The translations under genes were made by a program, and so were the position numbers. The notes under the pieces were generated by a model. It saw nothing but the letters and a program-made list of their open reading frames with translations. It was not told the DNA's origin and made no database searches. Shown here piece after piece: positions 24,734 through 33,908 of a stretch of 64,000 nt of DNA. How positions within the stretch are numbered: the stretch's first letter is position 1; each line of letters starts with the position of its first letter. The stretch is from Mycobacterium sherrisii (GTDB lineage: Bacteria; Actinomycetota; Actinomycetes; Mycobacteriales; Mycobacteriaceae): assembly GCF_002102355.1 (NCBI RefSeq), contig NZ_LQPT01000104.1, positions 83,769-147,768 on the forward strand. The letters run 5' to 3'.

Positions 24734-25618
24734 ATGAGACTGAGCATCTGCGTGCTACGCGCCGCTTTGGTAGCCCTTCTGGGGTTGTGCTTGTGGACCG
24801 CAGTGCATGCCAGGGCCGCGGTCGTCGAATATCTGCAGGTGCCGTCGGCAGCGATGGGTCGTGACATCCCCGTCGCCTTTATCGCCGGCGGGCCGCACGC
24901 GGTCTACCTCCTAGACGCATTCGATGCGGCGCCCGATGTCAGCAACTGGATGACCGTCGGACACGCGGTGGACGCGCTTGCAGGCAAGGGCATTTCGGTC
25001 GCCGTGCCCGCTGGTGGTGCCTACAGCATGTACACCGACTGGGAGCAAGACAACGGCCGTCAGTGGGACACATTCTTGTCCACCGAGTTGCCGACCTGGC
25101 TGGCCATCAATAAGGGCCTCGCCCCGGGCGGCCATGCAGTGGTCGGCGCGGCGCAGGGCGGCTATGCCGCTTTGGCCTTGGCGGCCTTCCACCCAGACCG
25201 CTTCCGCTACGCCGGGTCGATGTCGGGCTTCGTTGCTCCGGAACGGACCGGCGTCGACGGTGCGATCACTGCGGGACTACAGAAGTACGGCGGCGTCGAC
25301 ACTCGCAACATGTGGGGGCTTCCACAGCTTGGTCGGTGGAAGTGGCACTCACCTAACGCGCACGCACAACTGCTCGTCGACAATGGCACTCGGTTGTGGG
25401 TATTCAGCCCGGGCACACTTACCGCATCAGACCCTGCGGCGATGATCGGTTACCCCGACATCGCCCAGGGCACCAACCGCACGTTCTATACCCAGTATCG
25501 CGGCGTCGGGGGGACCAACGGCCACTTCGACTTTCCGGCCTCCGGCGATCACGGCTGGTCGACCTGGGCACCGCAACTCGCCGCTATGTCGGGCGATCTG
25601 AGTTCAACGATCAGGTAA
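24734..25618 (+). CDS. MPT51-like (antigen 85 family, non-catalytic) secreted protein
   Basis: 294 residues. A signal peptide (LVALLGLCLWTAVHARA) is followed by an alpha/beta-hydrolase fold closely resembling MPT51/FbpD: AAMGRDIPVAFIAGGPHAVY, GISVAVPAGGAYSMYTDWEQ, GHFDFPASGDHGWSTWAPQL. The nucleophile elbow reads GAAQGGY where catalytic antigen 85 proteins have GxSxG, so the mycolyltransferase serine is missing, as in MPT51. MPT51-type proteins are thought to bind rather than transfer. It ends the mce transcription unit; a locus-specific paralogue is more likely than the standard fbpD. Confidence 0.88.
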   Translation: MRLSICVLRAALVALLGLCLWTAVHARAAVVEYLQVPSAAMGRDIPVAFIAGGPHAVYLLDAFDAAPDVSNWMTVGHAVDALAGKGISVAVPAGGAYSMYTDWEQDNGRQWDTFLSTELPTWLAINKGLAPGGHAVVGAAQGGYAALALAAFHPDRFRYAGSMSGFVAPERTGVDGAITAGLQKYGGVDTRNMWGLPQLGRWKWHSPNAHAQLLVDNGTRLWVFSPGTLTASDPAAMIGYPDIAQGTNRTFYTQYRGVGGTNGHFDFPASGDHGWSTWAPQLAAMSGDLSSTIR

Positions 25619-26000
25619 ACGACTTGACGCGATGGACCGGCTGCGGCAACGCGCCAAGCATCGTTGTGTTATCGTGCGACCCACGCTCGAATTGGACGGC
25701 CTGGCTTGCTCGGGTATCGGGGCGGAGGGGAGCCCGGCGTCGACGCAGCCATTGGCGAACGGCAAGCTTCACGGTCACCAAACGCGGAAATCTCGTTACC
25801 AGAGCATCTTTCATAGAATCTCAGCCGGCGGTGACGGGTTAGGCAACTATCGGAGGCGTCGCCCGACGAATCGCGTCGCGTCTCGGTCGCTAGGGGTCCG
25901 AAGAATTGATACGGCATCACACGGCGGTCTTGACCAGCCATTAATCTAACAGTGTAAGGTAATATCCAGAGGATCACGCCCGGTTACCAAGGAGGGCCGC
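25619..26000. other. 382-bp non-coding region between the MPT51-like and amidohydrolase genes
   Basis: No supported gene; a 105-codon frame from 25632 lacks a start context. It holds palindrome site 2 near its right end. Confidence 0.5.
25941..25963. promoter_or_regulatory. island palindrome site 2
   Basis: TTAATCTAAC, spacer AGT, GTAAGGTAAT. 37 bp before the amidohydrolase start. Confidence 0.65.
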
Positions 26001-27242
26001 ATGACGGCATCGACCACGACGCAAGCGACAGAGCAGGGTGCGGACCTGATGAGCAAGATCGGTCCCGTAATCGACATCGACTCGCACGAAATGATCCCGC
26101 TGCATATGTGGCCGGAGGCTTTCGGGGACGCGGCGGTGACGTTCACTGAGCTGGCGACCAACACGGCGATGGTGGATAACCTAGGTGAGAACTCAATGCG
26201 CCGAGACGATCTCGGCGCCGACGACGATGAGATCGATCCGAACACGGTGTGGAGCATCAAGGGACCGTCGGCCCCGTCGGCGATCAAGATGTCGCGACGC
26301 GTGGACGTCCTTGACGCGATGGGGATTTCGCGCCAGCTGGTCTATCCGAACTTCGCATTGATCGGAGTTATGCTGGCGTGCAACCCAATGGCGCACAAAT
26401 GGTTCGGTTACAACCCAGAGAACGTCGACCGTATCCAGCTGGGCCGCGACGTGATCGCCGGGCACAACGACTGGGTTTTGCGAACCATCAGTGAAGTAGA
26501 CAGCAACCGGGTGCGTCCCGTCGGATTGATTCTGACCGAATCGCTGGAGCAGATGATGGCCGACACGCAACGGCTCATCGACGGCGGCACCCGGGCTCTG
26601 ATGATTCCCGGCGGGGAGCCACCCGCGGGAATGTCGCCGGCCGACGAGCGTTTGGATCCGTGGTGGAAGATGCTGGCCGACGCCGACGTCGCAGTGACAT
26701 TGCACATCGGAACCGAATTTCCCTTCCTGGCGTCATCGACGTGGTCGTCGCGGGTGCCCCAGTTCAAGCGAGCCGATTTCGCCTCGCTGGAGTTCCCCGT
26801 CGAGCCCTACTTCGGCGCGACGATGAACTTCACCCATGAGAATTTCATCACCGTCTTGGTTTTGGGTGGTGTGTTCGAACGCCACCCCAGGCTACGGTTC
26901 GGGTCGTTGGAGATCACCGCTCAGTGGATCGGACCGCTCGCCGAGCGACTGGACCTATGGGAAAAGCAGTTTCACAAGCGGTTCAGCGGTGTCCTGACCA
27001 TGAAGCCGTCGGAATACATCAACCGAAATGTTCGGATCGGACCGTTTCCCTTCGAAGATGTACGGTCCTACTTCGAGCGCTATCCGCAGCTCTCGGACGT
27101 GTACTCGTTCTCCACGGACTTTCCTCACGTGGAGGGTGGCAAGGAGTCCAAGCGCCGGTTCTTCGAGAACTTGGCTCCGCTCGGCGAGGACATCTTGCGC
27201 AAGTTCTATGTCGACAACCCGGCCTACTTGCTGCCCGAATGA
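26001..27242 (+). CDS. amidohydrolase-family (amidohydrolase 2, ACMSD-like) metalloenzyme
   Basis: 413 residues, ATG after CAAGGAGGGCCGC. It shows VIDIDSHEMIPLHMW at the N-terminus (DxDxHE in place of the usual HxH), ADVAVTLHIG in the middle, and FSTDFPHVEGGKESKRRFF near the end with the metal-site Asp/His. PF04909-type proteins hydrolyse or decarboxylate cyclic and aromatic acids; the true reaction is unknown. It has a paralogue in the island (56352-57566) with the same three motifs. Monocistronic, with palindrome site 2 upstream. Confidence 0.85.
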   Translation: MTASTTTQATEQGADLMSKIGPVIDIDSHEMIPLHMWPEAFGDAAVTFTELATNTAMVDNLGENSMRRDDLGADDDEIDPNTVWSIKGPSAPSAIKMSRRVDVLDAMGISRQLVYPNFALIGVMLACNPMAHKWFGYNPENVDRIQLGRDVIAGHNDWVLRTISEVDSNRVRPVGLILTESLEQMMADTQRLIDGGTRALMIPGGEPPAGMSPADERLDPWWKMLADADVAVTLHIGTEFPFLASSTWSSRVPQFKRADFASLEFPVEPYFGATMNFTHENFITVLVLGGVFERHPRLRFGSLEITAQWIGPLAERLDLWEKQFHKRFSGVLTMKPSEYINRNVRIGPFPFEDVRSYFERYPQLSDVYSFSTDFPHVEGGKESKRRFFENLAPLGEDILRKFYVDNPAYLLPE

Positions 27243-27339
27243 TCCGCTCTGGCCTTGCTGATACATCCGAAAGATTCTGAGCAACAGAACATAGGCATCC
27301 GAACTGGCAGCCGAGGCGCCGCGGTGTCGAGCACAGTGG

Positions 27340-28101
27340 TCAGCGTGGCGCCATCCGGATCGCGCCGTCCAAGCGGATGGTTTCGCCATTCAACATGGGA
27401 TTGTCGACGATGTGTGCGACCAGCGACGCGAACTCGGCGGGCCGTCCCATCCGCGAGGGGTGGGGCACCTGCTGTGCTAACGACTCTTGCGCGGGCCGGG
27501 GCAAACCCAGCAACAGCGGTGTCTCGAACATTCCGGGTGCGATGGTGACTACGCGGATGTAATGGGCCGCCAATTCCCGTGCGATGGGAAGCGTCATGCC
27601 GACGATGGCGGATTTGGATGCAGAATAGGCGGCTTGGCCGATCTGGCCGTCGAAGGCGGCCACCGACGCCGTGTTGACGACCACGCCCCGGTCGCCGTCG
27701 ATCGGCTCGTTGCAGGACATGCGGACGGCGGCGAGGCGGATGGCGTTGAAGGTACCCAGCAGATTGATCCGCACGACGCGCTCGAATTCCTCGAGCGGGT
27801 GTGGCCCGGTGCGGCCGAGGACCTTGGTGGGGTCTCCGACGCCCGCGCAGTTGACCAGGATGCGTAGCGGGCCCAGACCAGTCGCGACATCCAGGGCAGC
27901 GTCGACCTGATCAACGGCGGTAACATCGGCCGCCACGTATGTGCAACGTTCTCCGAGATCGGCGGCGACCGAAAAGCCGGGGGGCCCAGGCAGGTCCAGC
28001 AATACAACCAGCGCACCATCGGCGACCAGTCGCTGCGCGGTCGCCCGCCCCAGCCCAGACGCTCCCCCAGTGACCACGGCGACGCTTCCCCGGCATCGCA
28101 T
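27340..28101 (-). CDS. short-chain dehydrogenase, 3-hydroxyacyl-CoA dehydrogenase type II-like
   Basis: 253 residues. Cofactor motif [19 protein letters not shown], catalytic Ser in [23 protein letters not shown] (YxxxK). The segment [20 protein letters not shown] and terminal [20 protein letters not shown] resemble HSD10/3-hydroxyacyl-CoA dehydrogenases, fitting its place last in an operon with a thiolase, so oxidation of a 3-hydroxyacyl-CoA is inferred. Confidence 0.85.
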   Translation of the reverse strand: MRCRGSVAVVTGGASGLGRATAQRLVADGALVVLLDLPGPPGFSVAADLGERCTYVAADVTAVDQVDAALDVATGLGPLRILVNCAGVGDPTKVLGRTGPHPLEEFERVVRINLLGTFNAIRLAAVRMSCNEPIDGDRGVVVNTASVAAFDGQIGQAAYSASKSAIVGMTLPIARELAAHYIRVVTIAPGMFETPLLLGLPRPAQESLAQQVPHPSRMGRPAEFASLVAHIVDNPMLNGETIRLDGAIRMAPR

Positions 28102-28144
28102 CAGCCGAATTCCGGTTCCATCAGCACTGTTCCGCTGCTCGGCA

Positions 28145-29296
28145 TTACGGAATTAGTTCCACGATGGTCGCGTTCGCTTGGCCGCCGCCCTCGCACATCG
28201 TTTGGAGACCGTACCGAATCCCGTTGTCGTGCATGTGATGGACGAGGGTGGTCATGATCCGGGCGCCTGACCCTCCCAGCGGATGGCCCAAGGCGATCGC
28301 CCCGCCGAGCGGGTTGAGCCGATTGGGGTCGGCATCGATGTCGGCAAGCCAGGCCAGTGCAACCGTAGCAAACGCCTCGTTTACCTCAAAGGCTCCGATG
28401 TCGTCGAGGTCGATACCGCTGCGGGCCAACACCTTCTGGGTGGCGGGGATGGGGCCGGTCAGCATGATTTCGGGGTCGGAGCCGACGACGACCGCGGTGT
28501 GCAACCGTGCCAGGGGTGTGAGGCCCATTCGTTGGGCACGTTCACTGGTGGTGATCAGCAGCGCAGCGGCGCCGTCGCTGACCTGAGAGCTGTTGGCCGC
28601 GGTCACGATCCCGTCGGGACGAAACGCTGGTTTGAGCACTGCCAACGAGTCCAGCGTACCGCCTCGACGGATGCCTTCGTCAGCCGCCACCGCGGCGCCG
28701 TCGGGCGTGCGCACGGTGACGATCTGTGCTTCGAAGCGGCCGCTGTCGGCTGCAGCGGCTGCCATTTCGTGTGAGTGCAGGGCGAGGGCATCGGCGTCGC
28801 GCCGGCTGATTCCCCAGGATCGTGCGATTTCCTCGGCGCCCAAGCCCTGACTGGGTGCATCGGGACCATATCGTTCGTTGTAGCCGGCTCCGAACGGGGA
28901 TTGTCCGTTGCCGCTGGCCGATCCCATGGGCACTCGTGACATCGATTCCACGCCGCCGGCCACGGCAATGTCGTAATGCCCGGCGATTATCGATGCGGCG
29001 GCGAAATGTAATGCCTGCTGCGATGATCCGCATTGACGGTCCACGGTGGTGCCGGGCACGGATTCGGGCCAGCCTGCGCTGAGCACCGCGGTGCGGGCGA
29101 TGTCGAAGGTCTGCTCACCGATTTGGCTGACGCAGCCCCATACGACGTCGTCGATCAGGGCCGGGTCGATGCCGGTGCGTTCGACGAGGGCATTGAGTAC
29201 GACGGCCGACAGGTCCGCGGGGTGCACCCCGGCAAGTGCTCCGTTGCGCTTGCCGATCGGCGTGCGCACCGCCTCGACGATCACCGCGTCTCGCAT
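28145..29296 (-). CDS. acetyl-CoA acetyltransferase-type thiolase
   Basis: 383 residues from the ATG at 29296, which follows CTGAGAGGACCGCG; the frame is open much further upstream without conservation. All catalytic residues are visible: nucleophile C89 ([11 protein letters not shown]), the His in [10 protein letters not shown] and C368 (CEGGGQAN). The NEAF motif is present. Degradative thiolase cleaving a 3-ketoacyl-CoA is inferred from the beta-oxidation neighbours (SDR 43 bp downstream). Confidence 0.93.
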   Translation of the reverse strand: MRDAVIVEAVRTPIGKRNGALAGVHPADLSAVVLNALVERTGIDPALIDDVVWGCVSQIGEQTFDIARTAVLSAGWPESVPGTTVDRQCGSSQQALHFAAASIIAGHYDIAVAGGVESMSRVPMGSASGNGQSPFGAGYNERYGPDAPSQGLGAEEIARSWGISRRDADALALHSHEMAAAAADSGRFEAQIVTVRTPDGAAVAADEGIRRGGTLDSLAVLKPAFRPDGIVTAANSSQVSDGAAALLITTSERAQRMGLTPLARLHTAVVVGSDPEIMLTGPIPATQKVLARSGIDLDDIGAFEVNEAFATVALAWLADIDADPNRLNPLGGAIALGHPLGGSGARIMTTLVHHMHDNGIRYGLQTMCEGGGQANATIVELIP

Positions 29297-29397
29297 CGCG
29301 GTCCTCTCAGGTTCATCGATCTGTGGCGTGGCCGTCGATCGAAATCGGCAGGGACATAGCCACTCTCGCGCTCGCAGGGCGGCTTTGCGGGTATCGA

Positions 29398-30588
29398 TCA
29401 GGGCTTGATCAAGGCGTGGCGGATCAGCCAGTCGTGGACCAAGCCCGCGGCAACCGCAAGATGTGACTTCTGTCCTTGTCCACTGAAGTAGTGGTTGGCG
29501 TCGGGCAACTCGATGAGTTCCTTGTCGTCGTGTTCGATCGCGTCGAATACCTGCTGTTGGTGGCTGGTCGGAACGGCATCGTCGCGTCCGTTCACCAGGA
29601 TGAGAACGGGTTTGGAGACCCGTGGGGCGGCATCGGCGGCGTCGATCTGAGCGGTATCCAAGCTCCACTGCGATAGCCAGCTTCGCGTCGTGGTGAAGCG
29701 CATCAACGCGCCCGGGCTGGTGTTGGCGACTGAGGGGTCGCCGAGATAGCTCCACCGCGGAGTGCGCCCGTTGGGTTCGATAGTGGGATCCAACCAGCGC
29801 GGGTCGGCCATAGTGCCGTACACGACGAAGGCGTGCTCGTCGTGGGGGCGCCCCGCGGCGCGAAGGTCGGCAAGGCGGTTCTGCGCGAACTCGGTGATCT
29901 TACGGCTGCGCGCGCGCTGGCGTGCTCGGTAGGCGCTGAGGAACTCTGCGGAGTACGGCGGCTGATTGGCGTTGTCGGGACGGTACAGATCGAAGTCGGC
30001 ATCGCGACCGCGTTCGGGCTCAAGCTCGTTGGTGATCGATGCGTCGAGGAAATCGGTGAGTAGCCGGTGACGGCTTCGCGGTGCGGCCAGCAGCATGACC
30101 GCGTCGGCGGGCGGCAGCGCGGTCTCGCTCAGCGGGGTGGGCTCGCCGGCGGCTGTCAGCGTGATCGTCGGTTGCTCGGCCTCAGCTTGATAGCCCATCA
30201 TCGGTGAACCACCGCCGCTCCAACCCGCAAGGACGACGTTGCGGTATCCCAACCGCTCACGGGCGTCGCGTACACATGCGCCTAGGTCCAGTAACACATT
30301 TTCCATCTGCAGAGCCGAATCGCCTGTCGTGTAGCGATTTCCGCACCCAATCACGTGCAGGCCCGTGCGGGCCAGTTCGGAGAACAGCGGTAAGTAGGCC
30401 GGCGACCCGATGGGATGCATCGCGATGATCACCGTGTCGGAGTCGTCGTCCCCACGCAACAGTTGGGCCTGCCGGACGACGTTGTCCTCGATCGATCCGT
30501 ATACGTCCTTACGCACCGAATGCTCTTGGGAAACCACAAGATACGGCATACGGCGGTACTTGACCCTGACCTTCGCGGGGGTGGTCAT
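29398..30588 (-). CDS. alpha/beta-hydrolase
   Basis: 396 residues. Hydrolase fold with nucleophile in GWSGGG, a likely acid in LVNGRDDAVP and His in ELPDANHYFSGQG. An oxyanion-type segment HPIGSPAYLPLFSEL precedes the nucleophile. Longer than simple esterases because of a lid insertion (about 180-260). First gene of a leftward operon with the thiolase and SDR; palindrome site 3 lies 37 bp upstream. Could be an esterase, lactonase or CoA thioesterase. Confidence 0.85.
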   Translation of the reverse strand: MTTPAKVRVKYRRMPYLVVSQEHSVRKDVYGSIEDNVVRQAQLLRGDDDSDTVIIAMHPIGSPAYLPLFSELARTGLHVIGCGNRYTTGDSALQMENVLLDLGACVRDARERLGYRNVVLAGWSGGGSPMMGYQAEAEQPTITLTAAGEPTPLSETALPPADAVMLLAAPRSRHRLLTDFLDASITNELEPERGRDADFDLYRPDNANQPPYSAEFLSAYRARQRARSRKITEFAQNRLADLRAAGRPHDEHAFVVYGTMADPRWLDPTIEPNGRTPRWSYLGDPSVANTSPGALMRFTTTRSWLSQWSLDTAQIDAADAAPRVSKPVLILVNGRDDAVPTSHQQQVFDAIEHDDKELIELPDANHYFSGQGQKSHLAVAAGLVHDWLIRHALIKP

Positions 30589-30624
30589 TACGGGCGCTCC
30601 GATCTACAGCGAATGTCTCGATAG

Positions 30625-30647
30625 GTTACCATACAGCGTTTGATTAA
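30625..30647. promoter_or_regulatory. island palindrome site 3
   Basis: GTTACCATAC, spacer AGC, GTTTGATTAA. 37 bp upstream of the leftward hydrolase-thiolase-SDR operon. Confidence 0.65.
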
Positions 30648-30690
30648 ATCCGGCGCGTATCGGCTTTCACAGCACTGCGGCGCGGCCCGG

Positions 30691-31431
30691 TCACATCGAC
30701 ATTCCGCCGTCCACCGGAAGGATCACGCCGGTGATGTAGGCCGCCGCTTCCGCGGTGAGAAATGCCACCGCCGGCGCGATCTCGACCGGTTCGGCGAAGC
30801 GGCCGAGCGGGATGGTGGCGGTGAGCTCGGCGAGCTTGTCGGGCGGGACGTCGGCGACCATGGCAGTGGCGGCGTTGGGGGAGATCGCGTTGACGGTGAT
30901 ACCGAACCGGGCCACTTCCTTGGCCACCGTCTTGGTGAACCCGATGATGCCGGCTTTGGCAGCGGCGTAGTTGGCCTGGCCGATGTTGCCGTGCATCCCG
31001 GTGTAGGAGGTGACGTTGACGATCCTCCCGAACCCCCCGGCCCGCATGTGGGGGATGACGGCGGCAGTGAGGTTGAACGTGCCACCTAGGTGGACGTCGA
31101 GGACTTGGCGCCACTGCACGGGCGTGAGCTTCCAGACCATGCCGTCGCGGGTGATGCCGGCATTGTTCACGGCGATGTCGACGCTGCCCGCCCAGGCCGC
31201 GACGTCGGACACGGCGTGGGTGACGGCGTCCGGGTCGGCGACGTCGACGGCGACAGGTGCGACGGCGTCGCTACGTTCACCCCAAGCGCTTCTGAGTGCG
31301 TCGGCGTTGAGGTCGAACGGCGCGATGCGGGCTCCGGCCCGGGCAAACAGTCGCGCTACTTGGTAGCCGATGCCTTGTGCGGCGCCGGTGACGATGGCGG
31401 TACGCCCCGTGAAGTCAAACGCGATGCTCAC
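30691..31431 (-). CDS. short-chain dehydrogenase/reductase (FabG-like)
   Basis: 246 residues. The GTG at 31431 overlaps the stop of the acyl-CoA dehydrogenase gene (GTGA at 31431-31428), which fixes the start. Motifs: TGAAQGIGYQVA, NNAGITRDGM, VTSYTGM with catalytic Ser, YAAAKAGI (YxxxK), ending ITGVILPVDGGMSM. FabG-like 3-oxoacyl reductase or 3-hydroxyacyl dehydrogenase; coupling to the ACAD favours a beta-oxidation step. Confidence 0.9.
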   Translation of the reverse strand: MSIAFDFTGRTAIVTGAAQGIGYQVARLFARAGARIAPFDLNADALRSAWGERSDAVAPVAVDVADPDAVTHAVSDVAAWAGSVDIAVNNAGITRDGMVWKLTPVQWRQVLDVHLGGTFNLTAAVIPHMRAGGFGRIVNVTSYTGMHGNIGQANYAAAKAGIIGFTKTVAKEVARFGITVNAISPNAATAMVADVPPDKLAELTATIPLGRFAEPVEIAPAVAFLTAEAAAYITGVILPVDGGMSM

Positions 31432-33773
31432 GAGCGTCGAACCTCTTTCCATGGAATATCGCGGTCCACGCGTGGTTCGCCGGGTAGGCCGAGAACACGC
31501 TCGCCGAGGATGTTGCGCAGCACCTCGGAGGTGCCGCCTTCGATCGAGTTGGCCAGCGACCGCAGGTAGGCCTTTCTGACGTCGCCGCCGCCATGCACCG
31601 AGGCGAAGTCCGGCGCCTTGTCGATGTAGCCGTCGACGAGCAGACCAGCCGAGCCCGATAGGTCGACGCACAGCTCGTAAATCGCCTTGTTGAGCTCGGC
31701 CATCTGCAGTTTCGCGATCGAGCCCTCGGGCCCGGGCACGCGTCCGACCTGCGCAGCGGCCCGCACGTTGGTCAGCCGGGCAGCCTCCGCGCGCGCCCAC
31801 AGCGATGCCAACCGGTCGGTCAGCACGGGATCGACGCGGCCCGCGGCCACGGCTTGCTGATAGGTGGCCACGGCCTGCCCGATGGGTCCCGATCCTCGAG
31901 TAGCGGGACGCCCGCCCAGGGCCACCCGCTCGTTGGCCAGCGTCGTCATCGCGACCTGCCAGCCCTTCCCGACTGTGCCCAGCACGTTGGCACCGGGAAT
32001 CCGCACCTCGGTCAGGAACACCTCGTTGAACTCGGCCTCTCCGGTGAGCTGACGCAACGGGCGGACCTCGACACCCGGCGACTTCATGTCGAGCAGAAAA
32101 AAGGTAAGCCCCTTGTGCTTGGGGACGTCGGGATCAGTGCGCGCCAGCAGGATTCCCCAGTCAGCGACGTGCCCCAACGAAGTCCACACCTTCTGCCCGG
32201 TCACGACGAAGTCGTCGCCGTCGGGCACCGCCCGCGTCGCAAGGGCGGCCAGATCGGACCCGGCAGTGGGCTCGGAGAACAGCTGACACCAGATATGTTC
32301 GCCGCTAAACCCGGGTCGCAGGAAGCGGGCTCGCTGCATCTCGGTCCCGTGGGCATGGATGGTTGGCAACGCCATCCCTAGTCCAATGACATTGCGGGCG
32401 CCGTGATCGACTGCTCCGGCATCGGCGAAACGCTCCTCCACTGCGGACTGTAAGGAGGCGTCCAAACCGCGCCCGCCGTAACCGACGCCGAAGTGAACCA
32501 TGGCCAGGCCGGCATCAAAGCGCGCTTCTCGAAAGACGCGGTCGGCGAGCGGGTCGGTAGTCGGCGGTACGGGGTTGGCCGCTAGGAATTCGTCGACCTC
32601 GGCTTGGAGTGCGACCACCCCCGCGTTTGCGCTGAGAACTGGTTTGGCCGCAATAGGGCGGGGTGAGACATCGCCGCCCAGTTGTGTCGCCAACCGGGCC
32701 CGGTGGCGGGCGGGAGAGCCCAGAAGGAGTTGGGTGCTCTTAGCGCGCTTGAGATAAAGGTGTGCCGGATGTTCCCAAGTGAAGCCGATACCGCCGTGGA
32801 TCTGAAGGCTGTCTGTGGCAACCCGCTGATAGGCGTCGGAGGCCAATGAACGAGCCAGTGCCGCAGAGAGTGACAGTCGGGCGGGGTCGTGCACGGCGGT
32901 CCACAACCCATGCCAGACCACCGAGCGCGCCGCCTCGACATCGACCAGCATGTCTGCGCAGCGATGTTTGATCGCCTGGAATGATCCGATCGGACGCCCG
33001 AATTGAACTCGGGTTCGTGCGTAGTCCACGGTTGTGGCCAAGACTCGCGTGGCGCCCCCCAGCTGTTCTGCAGCCAGGTAGAGCGCGGCGAGGTCTGCCG
33101 TACGACGCATCGCCGACGTGGCGGCTCCGTCCGATCCGATCAACGTCGCAGCGGTGAAATCGAAGGTCAGCTCGGTCAGTTTGCGCGTGGAGTCCATGGT
33201 GATCAGGGGGGTGCGAGTGAGATTGGTGTCGTTACCCTGCACGGCGAAGAGCGTGAGTCCACGTGCGGTTCGGGCAGCCACCAGGACGAGATCTGCACTG
33301 GCACCGTCGATCACGATGTCGGCGGTGCCCGACACCCGCCAATTGTTTCCATCGCAGCTGGCGCGCAGGGTGCTGGCCGTCGGTTCATCGCCGGACCAGG
33401 CCAGCGTCGCGACGGTCTTCCCCGCGGCGATATCGGGCAGGTATGCGGCTTGGGCCTGCTCGTCGCCGATCTCGAGCAGAGCCGTTGCGGCCAGTCCCAC
33501 GGTGGCCAGGAACGGCCCGCAGAACAGGACACTGCCCATTTCCTCGAATACCACCCCGAGCTCGACCGGACTTGCACCGCCGCCGCCGTGATGTTCGGGC
33601 AGGACCAGCCCGTGCAACCCGAGCTCGACGGCGGCCTGCGTCCAGACGACCGGGTCGTATCCGGCAGTGGTCTCCATCAACCGGCGTACTTCTGTCTCCG
33701 GGGACCGCTTTTCGAGAAACTGGCGGACGACTTCGCGGAGGCTCTCAGCATCCTCGCCGGGCATGAAGCTCAC
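31428..33773 (-). CDS. double-domain (fused) acyl-CoA dehydrogenase, FadE34-like
   Basis: 781 residues, about twice a normal ACAD. The N-terminal half (about 1-370) starts ESLREVVRQFLEKRSPETEV and ends with SLQIHGGIGFTWEHPAHLYL. The C-terminal half (about 380-781) has FSEPTAGSDLAALATRAVP, RPLRQLTGEAEFNEVFLTEV and SIEGGTSEVLRNILGERVLG. Such fused FadE proteins replace the heteromeric pairs used for bulky acyl-CoA side chains, for example in sterol catabolism. FAD-dependent introduction of a 2,3-double bond is expected. First gene of the operon, with divergent palindromes upstream. Confidence 0.92.
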   Translation of the reverse strand: MSFMPGEDAESLREVVRQFLEKRSPETEVRRLMETTAGYDPVVWTQAAVELGLHGLVLPEHHGGGGASPVELGVVFEEMGSVLFCGPFLATVGLAATALLEIGDEQAQAAYLPDIAAGKTVATLAWSGDEPTASTLRASCDGNNWRVSGTADIVIDGASADLVLVAARTARGLTLFAVQGNDTNLTRTPLITMDSTRKLTELTFDFTAATLIGSDGAATSAMRRTADLAALYLAAEQLGGATRVLATTVDYARTRVQFGRPIGSFQAIKHRCADMLVDVEAARSVVWHGLWTAVHDPARLSLSAALARSLASDAYQRVATDSLQIHGGIGFTWEHPAHLYLKRAKSTQLLLGSPARHRARLATQLGGDVSPRPIAAKPVLSANAGVVALQAEVDEFLAANPVPPTTDPLADRVFREARFDAGLAMVHFGVGYGGRGLDASLQSAVEERFADAGAVDHGARNVIGLGMALPTIHAHGTEMQRARFLRPGFSGEHIWCQLFSEPTAGSDLAALATRAVPDGDDFVVTGQKVWTSLGHVADWGILLARTDPDVPKHKGLTFFLLDMKSPGVEVRPLRQLTGEAEFNEVFLTEVRIPGANVLGTVGKGWQVAMTTLANERVALGGRPATRGSGPIGQAVATYQQAVAAGRVDPVLTDRLASLWARAEAARLTNVRAAAQVGRVPGPEGSIAKLQMAELNKAIYELCVDLSGSAGLLVDGYIDKAPDFASVHGGGDVRKAYLRSLANSIEGGTSEVLRNILGERVLGLPGEPRVDRDIPWKEVRRS

Positions 33774-33818
33774 GTGTCACTCACTTTCTTCCGACGCACG
33801 GCAGGAACTCCCCGAGAC

Positions 33819-33841
33819 AAAACCATATGACGTTTGATTAA
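33819..33841. promoter_or_regulatory. island palindrome site 4
   Basis: AAAACCATAT, spacer GAC, GTTTGATTAA. 45 bp upstream of the leftward acyl-CoA dehydrogenase, exactly 25 bp from site 5. Confidence 0.65.
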
Positions 33842-33843
33842 AC

Positions 33844-33866
33844 TAAACCATATGCTGTTTGATTGA
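33844..33866. promoter_or_regulatory. island palindrome site 5
   Basis: TAAACCATAT, spacer GCT, GTTTGATTGA. 42 bp upstream of the rightward SDR gene. Sites 4 and 5 are near-identical and lie 2 bp apart. Confidence 0.65.
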
Positions 33867-33908
33867 CCATCTGAAAGCGGTTACCGCGGTCCCCGGAGGA
33901 ACTCCACG

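Noticed and set aside
29297-29755. Upstream extension of the thiolase frame
   Set aside because: The thiolase N-terminus [13 protein letters not shown] starts at 29296 after GAGAGGA; the extension overlaps the hydrolase gene and is unconserved.
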